NCBI RefSeq assembly: GCF_039544105.1
Contig: NZ_BAABLA010000119.1
Strand: one strand, 5' to 3'
From: Haloechinothrix_A salitolerans
GTDB lineage: Bacteria > Actinomycetota > Actinomycetes > Mycobacteriales > Pseudonocardiaceae
DNA length: 64,000 bases
The notes beneath the pieces were generated by a model. The model saw nothing but the letters and a program-made list of their open reading frames with translations. It was not told where the DNA came from and ran no database searches. The position numbers and the translations under genes were made by a program. This document shows, one piece after another, positions 56,898 to 64,000 of the stretch. The stretch's first letter is position 1, and every line of letters begins with the position of its first letter.

Positions 56898-57136
56898 GCG
56901 TCCCGACAGCGCTTGGCTGGCGGTGTGAGGCCTACCCGCGACGCCAACCCCGAGGCAAACCGTGGCGCAGTACCGCTCAATACTCCGTTATTAGTCGCGA
57001 GACACAGTTTTTACAACGGAATCCCTTGTGATCACGGGAATCGTGTGCCAGAGTCGTCGGCACGTGCCCCGCATCACAGCGGCCACCAGAAGCCACAGAC
57101 AACCCCACAACCACGACAGCCGAGGAGTGATCTCCA
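56898..57136. other. Intergenic region before the aminobutyraldehyde/Pot operon
   Basis: The 239-bp stretch has lower GC near 56980-57035, with an AT-rich run TACTCCGTTATTAG and the palindrome GTGATCAC (57028-57035). A promoter for the aldehyde dehydrogenase and pot genes is likely here; no -10/-35 pair could be named with confidence and no gene is seen. Confidence 0.4.
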
Positions 57137-58576
57137 GTGCCCCCGCAGGTTCGCCGGCTCAAGAACTTCATCAACGGCGCCTACGTCGACGCCGCCGACG
57201 GCAAGACGTCCGAGATCGTCGACCCGGCCACCGGCAATGTCATCGCCGAGGCGCCGCTGTCCAGCGCGAAAGACGTCGACGCCGCGTTCCGCGCCGCGAC
57301 CGACGCCTTCGAGAACGGCTGGCGCGACACCACCCCCGCCGAGCGGCAGATCGCGCTGAACAAGTTCGCCGACGCCGTCGAAGACCGCGCCGACGAGCTG
57401 GTGGACCTCGAAGTCCAGAACTGCGGCAAGCCAGCGCAGATGACTAAGGACGAGGAGATCTTCCAGGTCCTCGACGCGCTGCGGTTCTTCGCGGGCGCGG
57501 CGCGCAACCTCGAGGGCAAGGCCGCTGGCGAGTACATGGCGGGACACACGTCGTGGGTCCGGCGCGAGCCGATCGGCCCGGTTGGACAGATCACGCCGTG
57601 GAACTACCCGATGGCGATGGCGTCGTGGAAGATCGGCCCGGCGCTGGCGGCGGGCAACAGCGTGGTGCTCAAACCGTCCGACACGACGCCGATGTCCACG
57701 CTGCTGCTCGCGGAGATCGCGGCGGAGTTCCTGCCCGAGGGCGTGTTCAACGTCGTCACCGGCGACCGTGACACCGGGCGGGCCATCGTGGACCACCCGA
57801 CGCCGAGGCTGATCTCGCTGACCGGCTCCACCCGCGCGGGCAAGGAGATTGCCGAGGCAGGTGCCAAGGACCTCAAGCGGCTGCACCTCGAGCTGGGCGG
57901 CAAGGCCCCCGTCGTCGTGTTCGACGACGCCGACATCGAGGCCGCGGCCGAAGGCATCGCGGGCGCCGGGTACTTCAACGCCGGACAGGACTGCACGGCC
58001 GCCACGCGCGTGCTCGCCGCTCCCGGCATCCACGACGACCTCGCCGCCGCGCTCGCCGAGCAGGCGCGGAAGACCGTCACGGCAGGCCCGGACAACCCCG
58101 ACGCCGACTACGGCCCCTTGAACAACCCGAACCAGCTCGCCAGGGTGTCCGGCTTCCTCGACCGGGCCCCCGACCACGCCAAGGTCCTCGCCGGGGGCGA
58201 GCGGGTCGGCGACACCGGCTACTTCTACGCGCCAACCGTCGTCGCCGGGCTGCGTCAAGGTGACGAGCTCGTCACCGACGAGATCTTCGGCCCCGTCGTC
58301 ACCGTGCAGCGCTTCGACGACGAGGATACCGCTGTGAACTGGGCCAACTCCGTGGAATACGGGCTGGCTTCCAGCGTCTGGACGCGCGACCATGCCAGAG
58401 CGTTGCGGGTCTCGCGGCGGCTCGACTTCGGCTGTGTGTGGATCAACACCCACATCCCGCTCATCGCCGAGATGCCGCACGGCGGCTTCAAGCACTCCGG
58501 CTACGGCAAGGACCTGTCGGGCTACAGCTTCGAGGAATACACCCGCGTCAAGCACGTCATGAGCTACATCGGCTGA
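57137..58576 (+). CDS. Gamma-aminobutyraldehyde dehydrogenase-like, 479 aa
   Basis: Aldehyde dehydrogenase: FINGAYVDAADGKTSEIVDP, ITPWNYPMAMASWKIGPALA, SLTGSTRAGKEIAE, the general base in HLELGGKAPVVVFDDADIEA and the Cys in FNAGQDCTAATRVL. It matches PatD/betaine-aldehyde-like dehydrogenases that oxidise 4-aminobutyraldehyde to GABA. GTG 57137 with GAGGAG 9-10 bases upstream. Lies before a polyamine ABC transporter and an oxidase, giving a route from imported putrescine to GABA. Confidence 0.92.
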   Translation: MPPQVRRLKNFINGAYVDAADGKTSEIVDPATGNVIAEAPLSSAKDVDAAFRAATDAFENGWRDTTPAERQIALNKFADAVEDRADELVDLEVQNCGKPAQMTKDEEIFQVLDALRFFAGAARNLEGKAAGEYMAGHTSWVRREPIGPVGQITPWNYPMAMASWKIGPALAAGNSVVLKPSDTTPMSTLLLAEIAAEFLPEGVFNVVTGDRDTGRAIVDHPTPRLISLTGSTRAGKEIAEAGAKDLKRLHLELGGKAPVVVFDDADIEAAAEGIAGAGYFNAGQDCTAATRVLAAPGIHDDLAAALAEQARKTVTAGPDNPDADYGPLNNPNQLARVSGFLDRAPDHAKVLAGGERVGDTGYFYAPTVVAGLRQGDELVTDEIFGPVVTVQRFDDEDTAVNWANSVEYGLASSVWTRDHARALRVSRRLDFGCVWINTHIPLIAEMPHGGFKHSGYGKDLSGYSFEEYTRVKHVMSYIG

Positions 58577-58587
58577 TGGGAGACCGC

Positions 58588-59751
58588 ATGACAGCCACAA
58601 CCGAGGCGCCAGCCACCACGGCGGCGGGGATGCCGAGCGCCCCGGCGCCAGCGATCAGCCTGGCGGGTGTCACCAAGACGTTCCAGTCCGGCCGGGAGAG
58701 CTTCACCGCCGTCGGCGGGCTCGACCTGGACATCCAGGCCGGCGAGTTCTTCTCGCTGCTCGGCCCGTCCGGCTGCGGCAAGACGACGACCATGCGGATG
58801 ATCGCCGGGTTCGAGGAGCCCACGACCGGTGTCGTGCGATTGGACGGCACCGATGTCACCGACGTCGCGCCGAACCACCGCGACGTCAACATGGTGTTCC
58901 AGAGCTATGCGCTGTTCCCGCACCTGAGCGTGGCGGACAACGTCGCGTTCGGACTCAAGCGCAAGCGCGTCGGCAAGGCCGAGACCGATCGCCGCGTCAC
59001 CGAGATGCTGGAGCTTGTCGAGCTGGGCGACCAGGCGAAGCGGAAGCCGTCGCAACTCTCCGGTGGACAACGGCAGCGGGTCGCGCTGGCTCGTGCGCTG
59101 GTCAACCAGCCCCGCGCGCTCCTGCTCGACGAGCCGCTCGCCGCGCTGGACCTCAAGCTCCGTCAGGCGATGCAGATGGAACTCAAGCGCATTCAGCGCG
59201 ACATCGGCATCACGTTCATCTACGTCACCCACGACCAGGGTGAGGCGCTGACGATGTCTGATCGCATCGCCGTGATGAACGGCGGCTACGTGGAACAGCT
59301 TGGCACCCCGGCCGAGATCTACGAGCGGCCCGCGACGCGGTTCGTCGCCGAGTTCATCGGGACGTCGAACCTGCTCACCGGCACCGCCGCGGCCACGACG
59401 TCCGAGGGCACCGACGTCCGGTTGGACTGCGGCCAGCACGTGCGCATCGCCGAGCGCCTCAGCGAGGGCACCTCGGTCGACATCACGGTGCGCCCGGAGA
59501 AGATCCAGCTCAGCACCGAGCCGCCGGACGCCAGCATGAGCCGGGTGCGCGGCACCGTGACCGACACCGTCTACCTCGGCTCGTCCACGCACTACACAGT
59601 GCTGATCGGTAGCGACACCGCGACAGGCACCGAAATCGTCGTCTTCCAGCAGAACGACCGCGACCTGAGCGCGGCGGACGCCATCGCGGGACGCGGCAGC
59701 GAGGTCTGGCTGTCCTGGCGTCCCACTCACTCCTACCTCCTGCCGTCCTAG
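58588..59751 (+). CDS. potA: Spermidine/putrescine ABC transporter ATP-binding protein, 387 aa
   Basis: ABC ATPase: Walker A LLGPSGCGKTTTMRM (about 58-70), Q-loop VFQSYALFPHLSV, signature LSGGQRQRVALARAL, Walker B ALLLDEPLAALDLKL and the H-loop VTHDQGEALTMSD. A C-terminal TOBE domain (LTGTAAATTSEG to VWLSWRPTHSYLLPS) is present, as in PotA. ATG 58588 is 11 bp after the dehydrogenase stop and has GGGAGA before it; ATG 58576 would overlap that stop. Energises the transporter with the next three genes. Confidence 0.93.
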   Translation: MTATTEAPATTAAGMPSAPAPAISLAGVTKTFQSGRESFTAVGGLDLDIQAGEFFSLLGPSGCGKTTTMRMIAGFEEPTTGVVRLDGTDVTDVAPNHRDVNMVFQSYALFPHLSVADNVAFGLKRKRVGKAETDRRVTEMLELVELGDQAKRKPSQLSGGQRQRVALARALVNQPRALLLDEPLAALDLKLRQAMQMELKRIQRDIGITFIYVTHDQGEALTMSDRIAVMNGGYVEQLGTPAEIYERPATRFVAEFIGTSNLLTGTAAATTSEGTDVRLDCGQHVRIAERLSEGTSVDITVRPEKIQLSTEPPDASMSRVRGTVTDTVYLGSSTHYTVLIGSDTATGTEIVVFQQNDRDLSAADAIAGRGSEVWLSWRPTHSYLLPS

Positions 59752-59786
59752 ACGGCCCCGATTCCCCTGCGCAAGGAGGCCCCACC

Positions 59787-61004
59787 GTGCGTACCAACCC
59801 CCTGTTTCGCGGCATGACGCAAGCCCGCTATGGCCGCCGCGACATGCTCAAGCTCTCCGCCATGGCCGCGGCCGGCATCGGCCTGTCCGCCTGCGGCGTG
59901 TCCGGTAAGCAGCAGGAAGCCGTCGCCGACGACGACTTCTGGCAAGGCAAGAAGGAGACCGGCAACGTCCGGTTCGCCAACTGGCCGCTCTACATCGACT
60001 CGAAGCGGACCCAGCTCAAGCAGTTCACCAAGGCGACAGGCATCACGGTGGACTACAAGGAAGACGTCCAGGACATCGCCGCGTTCGCGGGCAAGCTCCA
60101 GCCGCAGCTCGCCAACGGCGACTCCACCGGCTACGACATGTTCGTGCTGACCAACGGCATCGAGTTGGCACGTTTCCTCGCACTGGGCTACCTCGCGCCG
60201 CTGGACCATGAGCGGATGCCGAACTTCACGGCGAACATCGGCGAGGCGTACCGGAACAACTCGTACGACCCCGGCAACAAGCACACCGCGCCGTACGCGT
60301 CTGGGATCACCGGCATCGCCTACAACCCGAAGTACGTCGACCGCGAGATCACCAGCATCGCCGACCTGTGGGACCCGAAGTTCAAGGGCAAGGTCGGCAT
60401 GATGTCCGATCCGCAGGAGATCGCGAACTTCGGGCTGCTGGCGGGCGGCGTAAACCCGGCCGAATCGACCGAACAGGACTGGCAGGCCGCTGCCGACAAG
60501 CTGCGACAACAGCGCGACGACGGCATCGTCCGCTCCTACTACGCGCAAGACTTCGTGCAGCCGCTGACCAACGGCGACGTCTGGCTGACAATGGCGTGGT
60601 CCGGCGATATCTACCAGCAGAACGCCGAGGCGGGCACCGACCTGAGGTTCGTCGTTCCCGAAGAGGGCGCGACGATCTGGACCGACGTCATGTGCGTGCC
60701 AACGACGTCCGAGGCCCCGGTCGACGCGCTCAAGCTGATCGACTTCCTGTACCAGCCGGACATCGCGGCTGGGCTCACCGAGTACATCACCTACATCCCG
60801 CCGGTGCCGAAAGCGCAGGACATCCTGCGTGAGCAGGCGCAGGACGCGTCCGGCAAGGCCCGTGCCGAGCTGGAACGCCTTGTCGAGAGCCCGCTGGTGT
60901 TCCCGTCCGAAGAGGACTACTCCCGGCTGCACAACTACGTGGCGCTCGAACCGGGCAAGGAGAAGGCGTTCACGTCCGTGTTTCACGCGGTGACCCAGGC
61001 CTGA
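59787..61004 (+). CDS. potD: Spermidine/putrescine-binding lipoprotein, 405 aa
   Basis: The N-terminus has a twin-arginine motif RRDMLKLSAM (residue 17 on) and a lipobox GLSACG with Cys36, so it is exported folded by Tat and lipid-anchored. The binding fold includes GNVRFANWPLYIDSKRTQLK, VDYKEDVQDIAAFAGKLQP, GYDMFVLTNGIELARFL and VWLTMAWSGDIYQQN, typical of PotD/PotF. GTG 59787 has AAGGAGG upstream. Delivers polyamine to the PotB/PotC membrane pair. Confidence 0.92.
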   Translation: MRTNPLFRGMTQARYGRRDMLKLSAMAAAGIGLSACGVSGKQQEAVADDDFWQGKKETGNVRFANWPLYIDSKRTQLKQFTKATGITVDYKEDVQDIAAFAGKLQPQLANGDSTGYDMFVLTNGIELARFLALGYLAPLDHERMPNFTANIGEAYRNNSYDPGNKHTAPYASGITGIAYNPKYVDREITSIADLWDPKFKGKVGMMSDPQEIANFGLLAGGVNPAESTEQDWQAAADKLRQQRDDGIVRSYYAQDFVQPLTNGDVWLTMAWSGDIYQQNAEAGTDLRFVVPEEGATIWTDVMCVPTTSEAPVDALKLIDFLYQPDIAAGLTEYITYIPPVPKAQDILREQAQDASGKARAELERLVESPLVFPSEEDYSRLHNYVALEPGKEKAFTSVFHAVTQA

Positions 61005-61007
61005 CCC

Positions 61008-61862
61008 ATGCGACGCAAACTGACCCCGTATCTGCTTGCCCTGCCCGGCTGGGCATGGCTGGCGCTGTTCTTCGTCGTGCCGCTGGCCGGCATGGTGTCG
61101 CTGTCGCTGACCAGCGGCAACGTGATCACCGGCTTCGAGCAGACGTTCAACGTCGGCAACTACGTCGACGCGATCAGCACCTACTCCGAACAGTTGTTCC
61201 GCTCGCTGCTCTACGGGCTCGGCGCGACGCTGATCTGCGTCGCGATCGGCTACCCGGCGGCGTACTGGATCGCGTTCCACGGCGGCAAGCACAAGTCGAC
61301 GTACCTGCTGCTGATCCTGTTGCCGTTCTTCGTGTCGTTCGTGCTGCGGACAATCTCGTGGAAGTTCACGTTGAGCGACAACGGCGTCGTGCTCGGCACG
61401 CTCAAGTCGATCGGGCTGCTGCCGGACGACTTCGGCGTGCTCAACACCGCACCCGCCGTTGTGCTCGGCCTCGCGTACAACTTCCTGCCGTTCATCGTGC
61501 TGCCGATCTACGCGGTGCTGGAACGCATGGACCATCGCGTCGTCGAGGCCGCCCACGACCTCTACGCCAGCAAGCTCCAGGCGTTCCTGCGGGTCGTACT
61601 GCCGATCTCACTACCAGGCGTGTTCGCGGGCGGACTGATGACGTTCATCCCAACCACCGCCGACTACGTCAACGCCTCGGTGCTTGGTGGGCCGGGTAAC
61701 ACCATGATCGGCAGCATCATCAAAACCCAGTACCTCGTGAACAACGACTACCCGATCGCGGCGGCGATCACCTTCGTGCTCATGGCCGTGCTGCTGCTCG
61801 GGATCTTCACCTACGCGCGAGCGTTGGGCACGGAGCGCGTGATGGAGGTGCAGGCGAAATGA
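61008..61862 (+). CDS. potB: Polyamine ABC transporter permease, PotB-like, 284 aa
   Basis: Six membrane helices with the inner-membrane component motif EAAHDLYASKLQAFLRVVLP (EAA loop) contacting PotA. N-terminus LPGWAWLALFFVVPLAGMVS is helix 1. Three bases separate it from potD, and it overlaps potC by 4 bp (ATGA). Confidence 0.92.
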   Translation: MRRKLTPYLLALPGWAWLALFFVVPLAGMVSLSLTSGNVITGFEQTFNVGNYVDAISTYSEQLFRSLLYGLGATLICVAIGYPAAYWIAFHGGKHKSTYLLLILLPFFVSFVLRTISWKFTLSDNGVVLGTLKSIGLLPDDFGVLNTAPAVVLGLAYNFLPFIVLPIYAVLERMDHRVVEAAHDLYASKLQAFLRVVLPISLPGVFAGGLMTFIPTTADYVNASVLGGPGNTMIGSIIKTQYLVNNDYPIAAAITFVLMAVLLLGIFTYARALGTERVMEVQAK

Positions 61863-62719
61863 CCAGCGGCCTCGACATGCCAACCAGCACCCCCTCCGGT
61901 GTCACCGACGGTGACCCCGAGGGTGTCCGCACGACGCCCTGGCATCGCCGTATCGATTGGGGCAAATGGTTCACGTGGGGTGTGCTCGCGTGGCTGTTCA
62001 CGCCGATCACGTTCATGATCGCGTTCAGCTTCAACGACATCCAGGGCAGGCACAACGTCACCTGGGAGGGCTTCACGCTCAAGTGGTACGGGCAGGCGTT
62101 CGACCACGCGGACCTCACCCAAGCCCTGCTGTACACCCTGGCGATCGGCGTGCTGACCATGGTGATCGCCGGGACGATCGGCAGCCTGCTCGGGCTCGCG
62201 CTCGGCAGGCACCGCTTCCGTGGCCAGGGCACGACGAACCTGGTGATGTTCGCGGCGATCTGCGCACCGGAAGTCGTGCTCGGCGCGGCGTTGCTGTCGC
62301 TGTTCCTACTGGTCGGCATCGCGACCGGGTTCCTGGCGATCCTGCTCGCGCACGTGATGTTCACGATCTCGTTCGTGGCGATCACGGTGCGGGCCAGGGT
62401 GATCACGCTGGATCCGAACCTCGAGGAAGCCGCACGCGACCTCGGTGCCGGGCCGTGGACGACGTTCCGGCTGGTCACGCTGCCGATGCTGCTGCCGGCG
62501 ATCATGGCGGGCGGGCTGCTGGCGTTCGCGCTGTCGATCGACGACTACATCATCACGTCGTTCGTCGCTGGCGACGTCACCACGTTCCCGCTGTGGATCT
62601 GGGGCGCCACCCGGGTCGGCATCCCGCCGCAGGTCAACGTCATGGGCACGCTGATCCTCGCGGTCGGCGTCGCGCTGGCGGTCATCAACGTGATCATGGC
62701 GAAACGGCGGCGATCATGA
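61859..62719 (+). CDS. potC: Polyamine ABC transporter permease, PotC-like, 286 aa
   Basis: The second permease subunit, with a longer cytoplasmic N-terminus and EEAARDLGAGPWTTFRLVTL as EAA loop. Helices include WLFTPITFMIAFSFNDIQG, ALLYTLAIGVLTMVIAG and LLAFALSIDDYIITSFVAG, the last being typical of PotC. It overlaps both potB and the oxidase gene by 4 bp. Confidence 0.92.
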   Translation: MTSGLDMPTSTPSGVTDGDPEGVRTTPWHRRIDWGKWFTWGVLAWLFTPITFMIAFSFNDIQGRHNVTWEGFTLKWYGQAFDHADLTQALLYTLAIGVLTMVIAGTIGSLLGLALGRHRFRGQGTTNLVMFAAICAPEVVLGAALLSLFLLVGIATGFLAILLAHVMFTISFVAITVRARVITLDPNLEEAARDLGAGPWTTFRLVTLPMLLPAIMAGGLLAFALSIDDYIITSFVAGDVTTFPLWIWGATRVGIPPQVNVMGTLILAVGVALAVINVIMAKRRRS

Positions 62720-63951
62720 CCATGACACCCGACGCGGCAACCGCCGCCGCTGCCTGGGCCGACGCCACACCGGTGCCGTTCTGGCTGGACCCCGACGTCC
62801 ACGACGTCCCAGAGCCATCGCCGGTGCTCGACCGCGACCTGACTGCTGACCTGCTCGTGGTCGGCGGCGGGTTCAGCGGCCTGTGGACAGCGCTGATCGC
62901 CACCGAGCGCGACCCGGATCGCGACGTCGTCCTGATCGAGTCGAACACCGCGGGCTGGGCGGCGTCGGGGCGCAACGGCGGGTTCTGCGCCGCCAGCCTC
63001 ACCCACGGCTACGGCAACGGCGCGGCCCGATGGCCCGACGAGATCGCCGAACTGGAACGCCTCGGACGGGTGAACCTGGACCACATCGAGGCGGCGATCG
63101 AGCGACACGGCATCGACTGCGAGTTCGAACGCACCGGCGAGCTGGTGCTGGCCACCGAACCGTGGCAGCTCACCGAGCTGACCGAGGAAGCCGAGCAGCT
63201 AGGACGGCTCGGCTACGACGTCGAGGTGCTGGATGCTTCGCAGGCGCGTGCCCGGGTGGACTCACCGACGTACCTCGGTGGGGTGGTAATGCCGCCGGAC
63301 GCCGTCGCGATGCTGCACCCCGCCAAGCTGGCGTGGGGGCTGCGCGAGGCGTGCCTGCGGCGCGGCGTGCGAATCTTCGAGCGCAGCGCCGCGCGACGCA
63401 TCCGGCGGGACTCCGACGCGCTACGGGTCGAGACCGACGGCGGGTCGGTGCGCGCCAGGCGGGTGGCGTGGGCGACGGGGGCCTTCGCAGGGCCGTTGCG
63501 GCGGCTGCGGCGCTACCTCGCGCCGGTGTATGACTACGCGCTGATGACCGAGCCGCTGACCGACGCGCAACTGGCCAGTATCGGCTGGCGAGGTCGGGAA
63601 GGACTGTCCGACGCGGGCAACCAGTTCCACTACTACCGGCTCAGCGCGGACAATCGAATCCTGTGGGGTGGCTACGACGTAATCCACCACTTCGGCGGCG
63701 CGATCCGCGACGAGTTCGACCAGCGGCCAGCGACGTTCCAGACGCTGTCCGAGCACTTCTTCGCGACGTTCCCGCAGCTCACGGGCGTGCGGTTCACACA
63801 CCGCTGGGGTGGAGTGATCGACACGTGCAGCCGGTTCAGCCCCTTCTTCGGCACGGCGTACGGCGGGCGGCTCGCCTACGCGGCCGGATACACCGGGCTA
63901 GGGCGTGTCTCCCGAATATCGGCCGGTGGTTCGCTGATGATCGGTGAATGA
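62716..63951 (+). pseudogene. PuuB-like FAD oxidase, 3' end cut by an IS element
   Basis: An FAD-dependent amine oxidase of the DAO/PuuB type: LLVVGGGFSGLWTALIATER and VVLIESNTAGWAASGRNGGF bind FAD; THGYGNGAARWPDEIAELER, PPDAVAMLHPAKLAWGLREA and RWGGVIDTCSRFSPFFGTAY follow. Family members run about 50 residues past FAGGYTGLGV; here the reading departs after YAAGYTGLG at about 63900 into foreign sequence (RVSRISAGGSLMIGE, stop). The lost part includes the last FAD contacts, so activity is doubtful. It would have oxidised (gamma-glutamyl)putrescine to the aldehyde used by the dehydrogenase at 57137. Confidence 0.8.
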
Positions 63952-64000
63952 TCAGAACTGGTGTGATCACGGACGAGTTGTGGGAGTCGATCGAGCCGGT
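63902..64000 (+). mobile_element. IS5-type insertion sequence, left end only
   Basis: The sequence changes character after CTAG at 63897-63901 or so, starting GGCGTGTCTCCCGAATATCG. A transposase start follows 46 bp in. Only one end is in the window, so inverted repeats and target duplication could not be compared. The element breaks the PuuB-like gene. Confidence 0.7.
63948..64000 (+). CDS. IS5-family transposase, N-terminal fragment (runs off right edge)
   Basis: ATG 63948 opens MIRTGVITDELWESIEPV, and the rest lies beyond base 64000. ITDELWE-IEPLLP is the standard opening of the DUF4096 DNA-binding domain of IS5-family (IS427/IS1031-group) transposases in actinomycetes. The DDE catalytic domain is not in view. 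Confidence 0.75.
   Translation, partial: MIRTGVITDELWESIEP

Noticed and set aside
57074..58600. 508-codon minus-strand frame opposite the aldehyde dehydrogenase
   Set aside because: The plus-strand dehydrogenase has its full catalytic motifs; the antisense frame is a mirror artefact.
59748..61556. 602-codon minus-strand frame opposite potD/potB
   Set aside because: Antisense to a Tat lipoprotein and a permease with textbook motifs; low-complexity Val/Asp/Arg sequence.
1..64000. tRNA, rRNA or CRISPR array
   Set aside because: No cloverleaf-like T-loop with matching acceptor stem and no array of identical spaced repeats was noticed; the 21-bp-period repeat has too few units and no spacers. 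A tRNAscan-type search was not possible here.

Overview
The window is high-G+C, gene-dense DNA with frequent GTG starts, 1-4 bp stop/start overlaps (ATGA, GTGA, TGATG) and many TetR, IclR and HxlR regulators. It reads as the chromosome of an aerobic, metabolically versatile actinomycete, most likely of the Pseudonocardiaceae (Amycolatopsis or Saccharopolyspora type); the genus is an inference. No rRNA, tRNA or CRISPR array was seen.

Left block (1-8509): a leftward operon of three acyl-CoA dehydrogenases, an APH-fold phosphotransferase, a MaoC hydratase, a FabG-like reductase, a quinone oxidoreductase and two SDRs. A divergent TetR gene and two tandem palindromic operators sit at its head. The adjacent kinase and ACAD11-like dehydrogenase suggest catabolism of 4-hydroxyacyl-CoA or a related acyl-CoA.

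Middle block (8534-25853): mixed housekeeping and accessory genes. These include a SAM methyltransferase, a two-domain multicopper oxidase coupled to a ZIP transporter, an MFS exporter, a CrtI-like oxidoreductase, a TetR/P450 pair, a MerR gene, an aminotransferase/HxlR pair, a DUF1906 protein and a secreted hydrolase. A short repeat with a 21-bp period occurs at three intergenic places here, one of them at the broken end of a hydrolase gene.

Protocatechuate block (25883-34570): a complete leftward beta-ketoadipate operon, pcaI-J-F-H-G-B-D-C followed by an IclR-type regulator, with two IclR-like dyads before pcaI. Beyond it lie fused remnants of a LacI regulator, a Gfo/Idh/MocA dehydrogenase and a dehydroshikimate dehydratase: a decayed quinate/shikimate-to-protocatechuate module.

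A HicA/HicB-like pair (34753-35327) separates this from a compact leftward operon (35333-41085): HpaC-type flavin reductase, HpaB-type monooxygenase, RidA protein, DUF1028 Ntn-hydrolase, M20D amidohydrolase and aspartase. A LysR gene with a T-N11-A box precedes it. The set resembles the Rut pyrimidine pathway in logic but ends in aspartate-to-fumarate chemistry. It is the best candidate here for an undescribed catabolic pathway.

Right block (42141-64000): amine and polyamine use. A TetR gene diverges from an aldehyde dehydrogenase/aminotransferase/APC permease operon. A leftward aminotransferase/Lrp/MmsA unit fits beta-alanine catabolism. Rightward genes encode agmatine deiminase, N-carbamoylputrescine amidase, a 56-residue membrane protein, an NCS1 permease, a YtcJ-like amidohydrolase, an aminobutyraldehyde dehydrogenase, PotABCD-type transport and a PuuB-like oxidase. 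The oxidase gene is cut near its 3' end by an IS5-type element that runs off the right edge.
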